DNA of 64,000 nt from Pirellulales bacterium. GTDB lineage: Bacteria; Planctomycetota; Planctomycetia; Pirellulales; JACPPG01. A program made the position numbers and the translations under genes. This document shows, piece by piece, positions 8,624 to 16,180 of the stretch (its first letter is position 1; the number at the start of each line of letters is the position of its first letter). The stretch spans positions 1-64,000 of the forward strand of contig DASYDW010000106.1 of the NCBI GenBank assembly GCA_036499395.1, read 5' to 3'. The notes under the pieces are model-generated. The model saw nothing but the letters and a program-made list of their open reading frames with translations, ran no database searches and was not told the origin of the DNA.

Positions 8624-10911
8624 TTCACCTCGGCTGCAGCAGCGGTTGCGAGAAGATCCACTTGCTTGCGGTCAAGCTGCTTCTGAAGCCACTCCAAGCC
8701 TTCGTAAATGTACGACGGGACGGAAAGCGCTTTCGGATCGCAGTGGAAAAGTACGTCAAGTGCAAAGGCCGCTTTGTCACAAGCCTCGACGGCAGCGAAC
8801 AGCTTCTCCGTGAGGTCATCCGCGTTGGCAGCATCATGTATCGCCGCGTTAAAGCGATCTGCCGCAGTGCCTGGAGGCATGAGTGAAAACACCTTGTAAT
8901 TCTCAAGCACCAACGCATCTTCAAATGTGCGAGCAATGACTTCAACCGATCCGCTCTTGAACTTCACCTGTACCGCGGTCTGATAGGCGCATCGCACAGA
9001 AAAAAGCGGTACGTCTGGATAGGCCTTCACCTTCGCTTCTGCTTTAAGCGCCAAGAGGTCGTCGATTGTTTCTTTCTGTGGATGCCACTCCTTGAGAGTG
9101 GGATTGCTTGTCACCAGGCCGGCGCCCTTTCTCGGAGGCGCTTTCTTTCGATTGTTGGCCGGATCAACAGCGTCAAGATCGGTTATGGCGACGGTTACGA
9201 GTCCGAGCTTCTCGATCAGTGGTCGGAGTCGATGCGCATGGCTCCCCGAAATCTCGAACAACGTGACGTAGCTTCGATGTACCTTCTCGAAGTGATGCTT
9301 GATGAAATGAGGCACCAGCATTCGCTCTGCTGCACCTTCGACCAAGATGGCGGCATCGGCAAAGAACAGTTCGCAGTGTGTCGAAAGCAAGTAGCGTGCG
9401 GCAAATCTAGAAGTGTCGTTTTCCGACCCGAATACCTCAGACAAGTTTATGACTGCGGAAGTAGGAACTGTGGTAGCAGTCTTCGGTAACCGCCGAAAAT
9501 ATCGGAGGCAGGAGAACTCGCATTCATGGGCTATGTGGCTTGAATGAGTGCTTACGACGAGCTGTGTGCAGAGTTGCGTCTTCGCCTTTAGCTCGACATG
9601 ATTTCTTAAAACATCATAAGCCTTTCGCACAAACACCTGTTGCACCTGCACATGAAGGTGCGCCTCTGGTTCTTCGATGAGGACTAAGTGCAGCGGAGGA
9701 ATCTGATGCCCATTTTGCTCTGACGTCGTGCTCTTTGACGCTTTCCCAACCCGCATCCAGGCATCACGGAAGGCCATCAACCGGAATACCATTGAGATGA
9801 GATTCTGATATCCCAGCCCGTTGTACTGTTCCGGAAGAGTAAGAGCTTGTGTCTTACCGTCTGCACCTTCGCCAACGAGGTGGTATTGGACCGCGGCGTT
9901 GTGACTGAGACCATCCACAGGTCTGAGCTTCGTTCCAATTTTGAGGACGGGATCCGTCACACCAGGGTAATTGAGGTCTTCCAATTCTTTCATGGAAGCA
10001 CCAAAGCCATCCTTGAGACGCAAATCATATTGCCGTTGCGCCTCTTCGATTGCCGCCAATGCCTCAAGGTCAGATGGCTCAGGATAGTCAGTTGGGTCCA
10101 GATGGTTTTTGTAATATGACTTCAGTTGCTCCGAGAGCCTGCCGTTCTTTCGTGCGGTTTCCAGATCTTCTGAGTCGCCGCTTCCCTGAGCTCCAAACCC
10201 TCGCTGAGCACCAATCACATTGATTCTAATTAGTTTATTGAGTGGCTTTCCTTCGATGGCCTCTGACCCTGCTGGCAACGCTTGAGGTTGAGCAACGCCG
10301 TTTACGGGCGACTTCATTTTCGACGCGTCTAGAAGATAACATTTTATGGTGAATAGAGAGCCGAGTTTCCGATCCAGAAAGCTTCGGAGGTCCGATGGCC
10401 AAAGAGTCACTGCTGCAGCTGTACCGTTCCCATTCTTCGCCCCAGCGGCCTTCGTTTCAGCGGCGAGCTTTGCGGCAGCCAGATACTGCGCTTTGAGTTC
10501 AAGAGCATCCTTGGGTTCGTAACGAAGTCGGACACCAAGCGCCCCACCGGCCCAATCCAGTGTGGGAAGTATTCCTCGGACATAGTGGAATTCACCATCT
10601 TCGACCGTAATCCAAACGTCTAGCGTCGGGACAACAGCCTCCCAAGATGGGTCTGGATCAGCCGAGACTGGCTTGGCTCCATCGTCCTTCAGCCACTTCG
10701 CGCCAATTGCATTGCCTTGACTCCAATTGGACAGCGTAAAGTCATTTGTCGTGAAATCACAAGTCTCTGTGAGGAACGTACACAACGCGTCCATAGCCGA
10801 AGTCTTGCCGCTGTTATTCGCTCCGACGAAGAGTGTTGTGGTGTCGTTGAGATCAATTCGAATGCGCTCTAACTTCCGGAAGCCTTGTATCTCTACGTAG
10901 CTAATTCGCAT
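8620..10911 (-). CDS. gajA: OLD-family ATP-dependent nuclease with TOPRIM domain, Gabija GajA-like
   Basis: A 763-aa protein starting MRISYVEIQGF, with AAGGA 8 nt upstream. The N-terminal SMC/RecF-like ATPase has Walker A GANNSGKT (30-37), an ABC signature-like region around LPEQYNGLGYQNLI (359-372), Walker B/D-loop LVLIEEPEAHLH (409-420) and an H-loop VSTHSSH (453-459). The C-terminal TOPRIM domain shows ILVEG with Glu525 and ITDLD with Asp578/Asp580, the expected metal-binding acids. A low-complexity Ala/Lys-rich insert sits near residues 137-165. The gene is immediately upstream of, and overlaps, the helicase gene. The OLD plus UvrD pairing supports a Gabija-like defence role (family knowledge); other class 2 OLD systems are the alternative. 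Confidence 0.82.
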   Translation of the reverse strand: MRISYVEIQGFRKLERIRIDLNDTTTLFVGANNSGKTSAMDALCTFLTETCDFTTNDFTLSNWSQGNAIGAKWLKDDGAKPVSADPDPSWEAVVPTLDVWITVEDGEFHYVRGILPTLDWAGGALGVRLRYEPKDALELKAQYLAAAKLAAETKAAGAKNGNGTAAAVTLWPSDLRSFLDRKLGSLFTIKCYLLDASKMKSPVNGVAQPQALPAGSEAIEGKPLNKLIRINVIGAQRGFGAQGSGDSEDLETARKNGRLSEQLKSYYKNHLDPTDYPEPSDLEALAAIEEAQRQYDLRLKDGFGASMKELEDLNYPGVTDPVLKIGTKLRPVDGLSHNAAVQYHLVGEGADGKTQALTLPEQYNGLGYQNLISMVFRLMAFRDAWMRVGKASKSTTSEQNGHQIPPLHLVLIEEPEAHLHVQVQQVFVRKAYDVLRNHVELKAKTQLCTQLVVSTHSSHIAHECEFSCLRYFRRLPKTATTVPTSAVINLSEVFGSENDTSRFAARYLLSTHCELFFADAAILVEGAAERMLVPHFIKHHFEKVHRSYVTLFEISGSHAHRLRPLIEKLGLVTVAITDLDAVDPANNRKKAPPRKGAGLVTSNPTLKEWHPQKETIDDLLALKAEAKVKAYPDVPLFSVRCAYQTAVQVKFKSGSVEVIARTFEDALVLENYKVFSLMPPGTAADRFNAAIHDAANADDLTEKLFAAVEACDKAAFALDVLFHCDPKALSVPSYIYEGLEWLQKQLDRKQVDLLATAAAAEVK

Positions 10912-11122
10912 CGAGCGTTCCTTTTTCGGCAATATGGGTTGTGAAGATATGACGTTACGGCGACCGATTTTCGGCACCACATGTAACGACGCGCAAGATC
11001 ACCCCGGCGGAATTGAAAATGCATAGTAACGGAACGGAGCGATAAAGTACAAATAATCAAAATGGAGATGTGCCAAATGGTATTGCTAATCTAGTTCGCG
11101 TTGCTTGTGTCCATAAACAGCT

Positions 11123-11746
11123 TTACGCGGTGTCCCCCGCTAATTCACGGAAGGTCGAGTGCATCCACGCCGGGGCTAGGCGCAAATCCTTGAGCAGTTC
11201 CGGTCGCTCCCGGGCCGGGATTCTTCCCTTCAACAATTCGAGCCGCTCGCTTGTGATGTGTTCCTCTCCCAGCTCACGAAGCGTTTGGATGAGCAACCCG
11301 CTCAGCCGGCCCGCCGACTCCATATTCTTCGGTGTTGTCCGGCGAAGTTGAATCGTGGTCGACCCGATCTTCACGGTGCGTGACGGCCCGTCGGTGAGAA
11401 ACACCGCTTTGGCGGGAACCTGTTCGGAGAGTTCGAGCGCGTTGGCGGCGTAGGCGCCGGCCGGCTGGAGACGTGCCCGATCGCGACCGGCCAACGCCCG
11501 TGCCACCGCATCAGCAGATGGCGTAAGTATGCCGAGCTTCGGATGCTTCTTCGGATAATCGTACACCCCACGGGCCAGTCGACGGATCCTTCCGTCACGG
11601 ACAAGCCGATGCAGGGCGATGTCCACTGCCCTTCGGTTGCCAATGTCGAGGAATCCCGCCGGCACGAAAACGGAGCCGCAACCGCGAGCACGGATCGACG
11701 CGACGATCCGTGCATCAATAGACCCCGGTGATTTGGTTCTGCTCAT
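11123..11746 (-). CDS. DUF6088 / AbiEi-like winged-helix antitoxin-type regulator, apparently orphan
   Basis: A 207-aa protein with an N-terminal winged-helix region (FLDIGNRRAVDIALHRLVRD, then RIRRLARGVYDYPKKHPKLG), followed by the DUF6088/AbiEi middle motif PSADAVARALAGR and FLTDGPSRTVKIG. Proteins of this type are antitoxins of type IV systems in which the partner is an AbiEii nucleotidyltransferase and the antitoxin represses its own operon. No AbiEii gene lies next to it; the next gene on this strand is the Gabija nuclease 211 bp away. A truncated copy at 6512-6735 brackets that pair. The inverted TTCTTAC sites upstream could be its operator. Confidence 0.75.
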   Translation of the reverse strand: MSRTKSPGSIDARIVASIRARGCGSVFVPAGFLDIGNRRAVDIALHRLVRDGRIRRLARGVYDYPKKHPKLGILTPSADAVARALAGRDRARLQPAGAYAANALELSEQVPAKAVFLTDGPSRTVKIGSTTIQLRRTTPKNMESAGRLSGLLIQTLRELGEEHITSERLELLKGRIPARERPELLKDLRLAPAWMHSTFRELAGDTA

Positions 11747-11748
11747 GT

Positions 11749-11789
11749 AAGAAATAATGGCACGGTTTTCTTACAAAATCGAGTAAGAA
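11749..11789. promoter_or_regulatory. Probable autoregulatory operator of the DUF6088 gene
   Basis: An inverted repeat TTCTTAC (11768-11774) / GTAAGAA (11783-11789) with an 8-bp spacer lies about 22 bp upstream of the start codon. A third half-site GTAAGAA is at 11749-11755, adjoining the start. AbiEi-type antitoxins bind inverted repeats in their own promoters, so this is a plausible operator. Confidence 0.5.
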
Positions 11790-11987
11790 TACTCCCGCTG
11801 CACTGGCGTCAAAATCTGTACGACCAGCCCGTTTCCCATGGCTTGTCGAATTACACATTTTGTTACACACCCCTAAAAGTTAACGCCGTTTTCCTTTAAG
11901 AGATTAATAGGTTGGTAAAAATGCCGTATGAACCTAAACCTAGCGACATTAATGGAGGATGCGCCGTGTCACACATACCAACTGTAT

Positions 11988-12194
11988 TCAGTGCGTCATT
12001 ATCTGTTGCTTAGACAGTTCTTCCACTAAGTGCCTGATGTCCTCGGCCCGCCACGCCGTGCATCGCGCGGACAACTTCACTGGCTTCGGAAAGCGTCCCG
12101 ACTTCACACCTTCCCACCAACACGTCTTCCCCAACGGAATAAACTCCAATACTTGGGTCAATCGTAAGAACCCGGTCGCTGGCAATTCTTGCAT
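11988..12194 (-). CDS. AlpA-family helix-turn-helix regulator
   Basis: A 68-aa protein: GFLRLTQVLEFIPLGKTCWW, then EGVKSGRFPKPVKL and WRAEDIRHLVEEL are the standard AlpA/MerR-like excisionase signature of phage and integrative elements. The start at 12194 is preceded by a G-rich AGGGGGGACC. AlpA proteins activate integrase/excision genes or act as recombination directionality factors. It is the only such candidate for the integrase at 1308, although the genes lie 9.5 kb apart. It sits just outside mobilization module 1. Confidence 0.82.
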   Translation of the reverse strand: MQELPATGFLRLTQVLEFIPLGKTCWWEGVKSGRFPKPVKLSARCTAWRAEDIRHLVEELSKQQIMTH

Positions 12195-12325
12195 GTGGTC
12201 CCCCCTCTACTGCTGCTTGTTTCCATCCGCGCACCATGCGCAATTTACATGATAATCCTATCATGATTCGCGTACCACTGTCCCTCGGAAAATGGCTCTC
12301 ACAGCCAGTTTCACGGTGAAACATT

Positions 12326-12353
12326 CCTTAGCCGTGCTAAGGGGAGATGTCTG
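12326..12353. repeat. Module-edge hairpin, copy 1 (CCTTAGC-CGT-GCTAAGG + GGAGATGTCTG)
   Basis: A 7-bp stem with a 3-nt loop is followed by GGAGATGTCTG. The same arrangement occurs at 52637-52664 before module 2, where the stem is CCTAAGC/GCTTAGG: the central T-A pair has become A-T while pairing is kept and the flanking GGAGATGTCTG is unchanged. Confidence 0.6.
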
Positions 12354-12550
12354 CTCACAATTTCAACTTAGACGCATGCGTATTGTTTTGAGACTCCACC
12401 ATAAAGATAGGCGGAAAAGGGCTGGGATTGTCTCAGAACGAAACAATGAAAACGATCAACTCGCCCGATTCGCAACGATGACAGAATGCGGAAATTAGAA
12501 GCCGCCGAAACAAGCGGCGGCTTACTTGCTTGAAATCCATCTTGAGCGGG

Positions 12551-12680
12551 GGGAGCTGTCAAGGCTGGTCGGGGAACTATTTTGTCTCGCGAGGAATGCC
12601 CGAAGAGCAGGGGAAAATAGTTCCCCGACCACCTGCCAGGGCTTGGTCTTGACTGCGATGGGGCGGCCAGCTCCCTACTC
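12551..12680. repeat. Extended nested inverted repeat
   Basis: A perfect 18-bp inverted repeat (12566-12583 against 12614-12631, core GGTCGGGGAACTATTTT) has a 30-nt loop. Outside it further short arms match in register: GTCAAG with CTTGAC, and GGGAGCTG with CAGCTCCC, giving a roughly 125-bp imperfect palindrome. No protein is supported here; the open frame through it looks like a by-product. Confidence 0.6.
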
Positions 12681-12794
12681 GTCGGAAGTCGGCAAAGTCT
12701 CCGGTGATGCATCGGAAACCCTCTGCGGAGCCTTGGCCGCCAGTGACGCATGGATTTGACCCCTATGAGCTTCCCGCCCTTATTCAATGCCCTC

Positions 12795-12884
12795 CGCGCG
12801 GCCGCGCGAGCTAACAGAACGAAAAAAATAAAAATTATTTCCCCCCTCTAAATCAATCCGCGCGGGTCCGCGCGGATTGATTTT
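12795..12884 (+). promoter_or_regulatory. Two-hairpin leader element upstream of PEP-CTERM gene, copy 1
   Basis: The palindrome CGCGCGGCCGCGCG (12795-12808) is followed by an A-rich spacer containing GAACGAAAAAAAT, then a 15-bp hairpin with a 2-nt loop (12851-12865 / 12868-12882, core CCGCGCGG). An equivalent element with the same order and spacing lies at 53131-53220 before the second PEP-CTERM gene. It ends about 130 bp before the start codon. Confidence 0.55.
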
Positions 12885-13013
12885 ATCACTACCGGCCAGC
12901 ATCGGATTCAAGGTGCCTCCCCACCGCCCTCAGAAAAATTGCTAATGTGCCGCACGACTCGGCCGCGAGCGTCGTGGTTGAGGCTATTCCGATTCCTTTG
13001 GGAGGAAACACAT

Positions 13014-13793
13014 ATGGTCGTTCGTCACATAACGCTGGCCGCACTCGCTGCCGCCGCCTGCTTCTTATCCCCCGTCCAAGCCGCCATCGTCGGCTTCGGC
13101 GATTTTTCCGGTTTTAGCATCAATCAGACGGATGCGGGGTCACCGCCCACCGTCTCGATCGCAACGGGAACGATTCACTTAACCAATGGCGGGAGCAGCG
13201 AATCCCGCTCGATCTTTACGAGTACCAAGCAAGCTGTTGGCTCATTCACAGCTTCGTTCACGTATCAGGCGACGAATATCGGATTTAACTTCGATGCGTA
13301 CCAGGGCATCACGTTCGTCGTGGAAAACTCCGCCAGTGGTAGTTCAGCGGTGGGCAGTTCGGGAGGCTTGGGATACCTGGGCGTACCGTCAAGCCTCGGC
13401 ATTATCGTTGGGCTGCTCAATCAGGGCACAGCGGTGACGGTAAGTGAACTGGCGAAGAACGGCAGCATTCCCAGCGGCCCAGGCGCTGTAAGTCCTGTAA
13501 ATGCCTATTCCGGCGATCCGATCAATGTTGTAATCAGTTACAACGGTTCGCTGGTCCATGAAGGACTTACGGATACGGTTACGAACGGCAATTGGTCAAC
13601 CGATTATGTGCTGAGCCCTTCACTGGTGACGATGCTGGGTAGTTCCACCGCCTATGTCGGTGTAACGGGCGGAACGGTTGCCGGCGCCGACCAGTACATT
13701 TCTAATTTCCAATTTACGTCGGCAGTGCCTGAGCCGTGCATGGCTGGCGCCATGATGATCGGCAGTTTGCTGGCGATCCGTCGCCGCCGGTAA
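13014..13793 (+). CDS. PEP-CTERM sorted secreted protein
   Basis: A 259-aa exported protein. The start MVVRHITLAALAAAACFL is preceded by GGGAGGA, and the following 20-odd residues are a signal peptide ending near PVQAA. The body is Gly/Ser/Thr-rich and beta-like with no recognised enzyme motif. The C-terminus has VPEPCMAGAMMIGSLLAIRR: the Pro-Glu-Pro motif, a hydrophobic helix and an Arg cluster that define PEP-CTERM, the sorting signal cut by exosortase. The protein is therefore probably attached to the cell surface or matrix. It is followed by a strong terminator and convergent with ardC. No exosortase gene is in the window, so processing would rely on the host. Confidence 0.88.
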   Translation: MVVRHITLAALAAAACFLSPVQAAIVGFGDFSGFSINQTDAGSPPTVSIATGTIHLTNGGSSESRSIFTSTKQAVGSFTASFTYQATNIGFNFDAYQGITFVVENSASGSSAVGSSGGLGYLGVPSSLGIIVGLLNQGTAVTVSELAKNGSIPSGPGAVSPVNAYSGDPINVVISYNGSLVHEGLTDTVTNGNWSTDYVLSPSLVTMLGSSTAYVGVTGGTVAGADQYISNFQFTSAVPEPCMAGAMMIGSLLAIRRRR

Positions 13794-13821
13794 TATTAAT
13801 ATCGTCGGGTTCGAATGGAAG

Positions 13822-13854
13822 GCAGGCCATCCAAGGCGGATGGCCTGCTGTTTT
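13822..13854 (+). terminator. Intrinsic terminator after PEP-CTERM gene 1
   Basis: An 11-bp perfect stem GCAGGCCATCC / GGATGGCCTGC with a 5-nt loop is followed by TGTTTT, between the convergent PEP-CTERM and ardC genes. Confidence 0.8.
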
Positions 13855-13864
13855 CATGGCTGAA

Positions 13865-14740
13865 TCAGGGCATCGGTTCGCCCCGCTCCCCGCGAATCCA
13901 GTCTGCCGCCTTCTGTGCGGCACCGGCGGCGGCGATGACAAGCTTCTTGTCGTTCTTCAACTGCTTGAGCCATCCGCCGATATAGGCGGCTTGGTTGCCG
14001 ATCACCGCCGGATGAATCCCCACTTCCCCGCAGAGAAACGCAGCGGCCATCTCGGCGATCAGTTCCTCCTTGCCGTAATCGGCACTACCGAAGGGCTTGG
14101 GGTCGCTGTCCAGTCCACGATCCAGCCGCTGGCTATGCCCGCTGCTGTGGGCCAGCTCATGATAAAGGGTGGAATAAAATTCCTGCCCGGTTGCAAACCG
14201 CGTCGGCTCGGGGATCTGCACGATGTCCGCCCCCGGACGGTAAAACGCCTGTTGGCCGCCGTGTACGATGGATGGCCCGCTCTCATATCCTCTGACCAGC
14301 GCCTCGGCGGCGTCAATGGGTTTGAAGTCGGCCGGCGTAAATGGAACGGCGTCGGGTGCTTTGATTCCATCGCATTGGGCGACATTGAACACGCTGAAGT
14401 AACGGAGCACGGGAACGGTCTTCGGTTCGCCGGTCTCGCGGTCTTCGGTATCGTATTTCTTCCAGAAGACGACCATCGACGACTTGGCTCCTTTCTTGAT
14501 CGAACCTCCCTGCTGCTTCGCCTGATTGAACGTGAGCCAGTAGGAAGATTCATAGCCCTGTGCCCAAGCCGTAAATGCCAATAAGAAGACGTTGACGCCG
14601 CGATACTCCTTTCCGCTCTCCAGGTTCTTCGGATGACCGGCGGAAGATCGGCCCAGGATCGGGGAACGCCAGGGGGCGACACCCTTCTCCAGCATGGCAA
14701 TGATTTGATCGGTGACGGACTGGTAAATATCGAACGACAT
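13865..14740 (-). CDS. ardC: ArdC-family anti-restriction protein (ssDNA-binding + zincin), module 1
   Basis: A 291-aa protein. The N-terminal ArdC/DUF1738 ssDNA-binding domain is shown by VTDQIIAMLEKGVAPWRSP, then GKEYRGVNVFLL and SSYWLTFNQAKQQGG. The C-terminal zincin-like domain has YHELAHSSGH, an HExxHxxGH-type metal site. ArdC proteins enter with, or are expressed early from, conjugating DNA and protect incoming ssDNA/dsDNA against restriction. AAGGAGCG is just upstream of the start. The gene has an unusually long, structured leader conserved in the second module (14834-14918). A full-length paralogue of the same length is at 54258-55133. Confidence 0.9.
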   Translation of the reverse strand: MSFDIYQSVTDQIIAMLEKGVAPWRSPILGRSSAGHPKNLESGKEYRGVNVFLLAFTAWAQGYESSYWLTFNQAKQQGGSIKKGAKSSMVVFWKKYDTEDRETGEPKTVPVLRYFSVFNVAQCDGIKAPDAVPFTPADFKPIDAAEALVRGYESGPSIVHGGQQAFYRPGADIVQIPEPTRFATGQEFYSTLYHELAHSSGHSQRLDRGLDSDPKPFGSADYGKEELIAEMAAAFLCGEVGIHPAVIGNQAAYIGGWLKQLKNDKKLVIAAAGAAQKAADWIRGERGEPMP

Positions 14741-14833
14741 AAAACGCTCCTTCCAAATGAGTGTGACAAGGCTTTTTCTTTGGGATGTGGGCTACAACCA
14801 CACACCCGCCTTGACCTCAATGGAGGAGGCCCT

Positions 14834-14918
14834 TAGCGACTGAGCGCAGCAGTCCAGGTGGAACCCCCGGCGGGGGGACCGCTTGCGGTGGGCACCTTGA
14901 CGGCGAGCACGGTCGCTA
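14834..14918 (-). promoter_or_regulatory. Structured leader element upstream of ardC, copy 1
   Basis: A branched fold is supported by comparison with 55212-55297. Closing stem TAGCGAC (14834-14840) / GTCGCTA (14912-14918); second stem GTCCAGGTG (14852-14860) / CACCTTGAC (14893-14901); two inner GC hairpins. Unpaired GCGCAGC and GGCGAGCACG are conserved in both copies, while paired positions differ in a compensatory way. It could act as RNA in the ardC 5' leader (minus strand) or as DNA, for example at a transfer origin. Confidence 0.55.
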
Positions 14919-15098
14919 CAATGTGACCTTCATGAGATTGAAGTGGGTGGGAGCTTTTCTATGGCTTTGAATGACATGCTTAAAACGAGATACACAAGGC
15001 AATTTGTCTTCGGTCGGCACCTGCTAATACATGGAAATGCCTTGCGCGAAGCTGTAATCAGCTGTATGCTTAGGGATGCCAACGACTGCTGGGGGAAT

Positions 15099-15335
15099 AT
15101 GAAAAAAGTCGCCATCACCTGCCGCCTGGACGGCGAAGTCATTGCTTTTCTTGATCAACTTGGAGAACAGCTTGACCGCGATCGCAGTTATCTGATCAAA
15201 GACGCGGTGGAACAGTATGTTCAATTACATCGCTGGCAGATTGAGGAAGTGCATAAGGCTATTGACGAGGCGGATGCCGGTCGATTTGCGACCGATCAAG
15301 AGGTTGCCGCGACGTTTGACGAGCTGACCCGGTGA
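15099..15335 (+). CDS. RHH-type antitoxin (CopG/RelB-like)
   Basis: A 78-aa protein: MKKVAITCRLDGEVIAFLDQ, then LDRDRSYLIKDAVEQY is a ribbon-helix-helix DNA-binding and dimerization motif, followed by an acidic C-terminal tail (FATDQEVAATFDELTR) typical of the toxin-neutralising end. A GGGGGAAT precedes the ATG at 15099; the upstream extension of the frame is not needed. Its stop overlaps the GTG of the toxin gene by 4 bp, the classic coupled toxin-antitoxin arrangement. Such antitoxins repress their own promoter. Confidence 0.85.
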   Translation: MKKVAITCRLDGEVIAFLDQLGEQLDRDRSYLIKDAVEQYVQLHRWQIEEVHKAIDEADAGRFATDQEVAATFDELTR

Positions 15336-15640
15336 GGATTGTGTGGCTGAAAAGTGCCGTAGAATCATTACGCTCGCTGCATGCCTGGATCGCCACGGAA
15401 AATCCCATCGCCGCTCGCCAGGTCGCTCAAGCAATTCGCACGGCGACGTTTCGCCTCGGTGATTTTCCGTCATCCGGACGCATCGGCATGGTTCCGGGCA
15501 CACGCGAGATCGTGCTGGCGAATCTGCCCTATTTAATTGTCTATCGTATTCACGACCAGCGCGTCGAGATTCTCCGCGTGTTTCACACGTCGCGGAATTA
15601 TCCTTCGATGCGGGCTACTGGATTTCCGCCAGTCGTTTGA
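15332..15640 (+). CDS. ParE/RelE-family toxin
   Basis: A 102-aa protein starting at GTG 15332 within a GTGA overlap with the antitoxin. IVWLKSAVESLRSLHAWIA, then FPSSGRIGMVPGTREIVL and YLIVYRI..VEILRVFHTSRNYP follow the ParE/RelE fold pattern. ParE toxins poison gyrase and RelE toxins cleave mRNA; which applies cannot be told from sequence. The last residues overlap the 3' end of the convergent XRE-like gene by 26 bp. Confidence 0.85.
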   Translation: MRIVWLKSAVESLRSLHAWIATENPIAARQVAQAIRTATFRLGDFPSSGRIGMVPGTREIVLANLPYLIVYRIHDQRVEILRVFHTSRNYPSMRATGFPPVV

Positions 15641-16061
15641 GGGCTTCGCGTTTGCCCATGCCGCGAATCGCTGCAACTTTGGTGATCTGGCTTCGGCGCG
15701 GCTTGGCCTTTTTGGCTTCCCAGTTGTAGATGGTCAGACCGGAGACCCCGACCAGCTTCCCGTAATCCGCCGCCGAAAGCCCGAGCTTGGCGCGATGGGT
15801 TTTGAGGCCGTCGGCGCGGAACCGCATTGGCTGACCGCTATCGGCAATTGCCGGAGCAGCGTTATGCGGTGAATTGCTGCGAAGTCCCTTCTTGGACATA
15901 TGTTTAATGCCACGATGAAGCTGGGTTAGCTGCTTCCGTAGGCTGGCGATATCCCGGCGGTGCTGAGCAAGGAGCTTGCGGACGACCTTGCCTTGACGGT
16001 TGATCTGGCGATTGGCGACCCGGCGCATCTGGTCATTAAGGACCATCATGATGTTTGGCAT
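15615..16061 (-). CDS. XRE-type helix-turn-helix protein with coiled N-terminus, module 1
   Basis: A 148-aa protein. The N-terminal half is helical and basic (GKVVRKLLAQHRRDIASLRK); the C-terminal half holds an HTH, FRADGLKTHRAKLGLSAADY, then GKLVGVSGLTIYNWEAKKAKP, as in XRE-family repressors. It has a close paralogue at 55458-55907 in module 2. The inverted repeat TATACCCT/AGGGTATA just upstream is a likely operator. Probably a regulator of module genes; its targets are unknown. Confidence 0.75.
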   Translation of the reverse strand: MPNIMMVLNDQMRRVANRQINRQGKVVRKLLAQHRRDIASLRKQLTQLHRGIKHMSKKGLRSNSPHNAAPAIADSGQPMRFRADGLKTHRAKLGLSAADYGKLVGVSGLTIYNWEAKKAKPRRSQITKVAAIRGMGKREALKRLAEIQ

Positions 16062-16072
16062 AGGGGCACAAA

Positions 16073-16092
16073 TATACCCTAAATAGGGTATA
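16073..16092. promoter_or_regulatory. Inverted-repeat operator upstream of XRE-like gene
   Basis: TATACCCT (16073-16080) and AGGGTATA (16085-16092) form a perfect 8-bp inverted repeat with spacer AAAT, 12 bp upstream of the XRE-like start. It suits binding by a dimeric HTH repressor. Confidence 0.5.
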
Positions 16093-16155
16093 CGTCATCC
16101 CCCCCTGTTAAATGCAGGCAGGTTATGGGCGGCCACATTTTTTCCTTGCCTTCCA

Positions 16156-16172
16156 TGTAGCTTTAAGCTACA
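16156..16172. promoter_or_regulatory. Palindromic operator before RelE/XRE toxin-antitoxin pair
   Basis: TGTAGCTT-T-AAGCTACA is a perfect 17-nt palindrome ending 9 bp before the toxin GTG at 16181. Its location fits autorepression by the toxin-antitoxin complex. Confidence 0.6.
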
Positions 16173-16180
16173 TTAGATAT

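Noticed and set aside
12368-12787. 139-codon minus-strand open frame
   Set aside because: It spans the nested palindrome, its composition is unlike a protein, and it has no start signal.
13736-14584. 282-codon plus-strand open frame
   Set aside because: Antisense to ardC and starting inside the PEP-CTERM gene; no ribosome site and no motif.
14890-14922. Possible sigma-70 promoter TTGACG...TACAAT in the ardC leader, plus strand
   Set aside because: The spacer is only 14 nt in both copies, too short for sigma-70; conservation is better explained by the paired stems that contain these bases.
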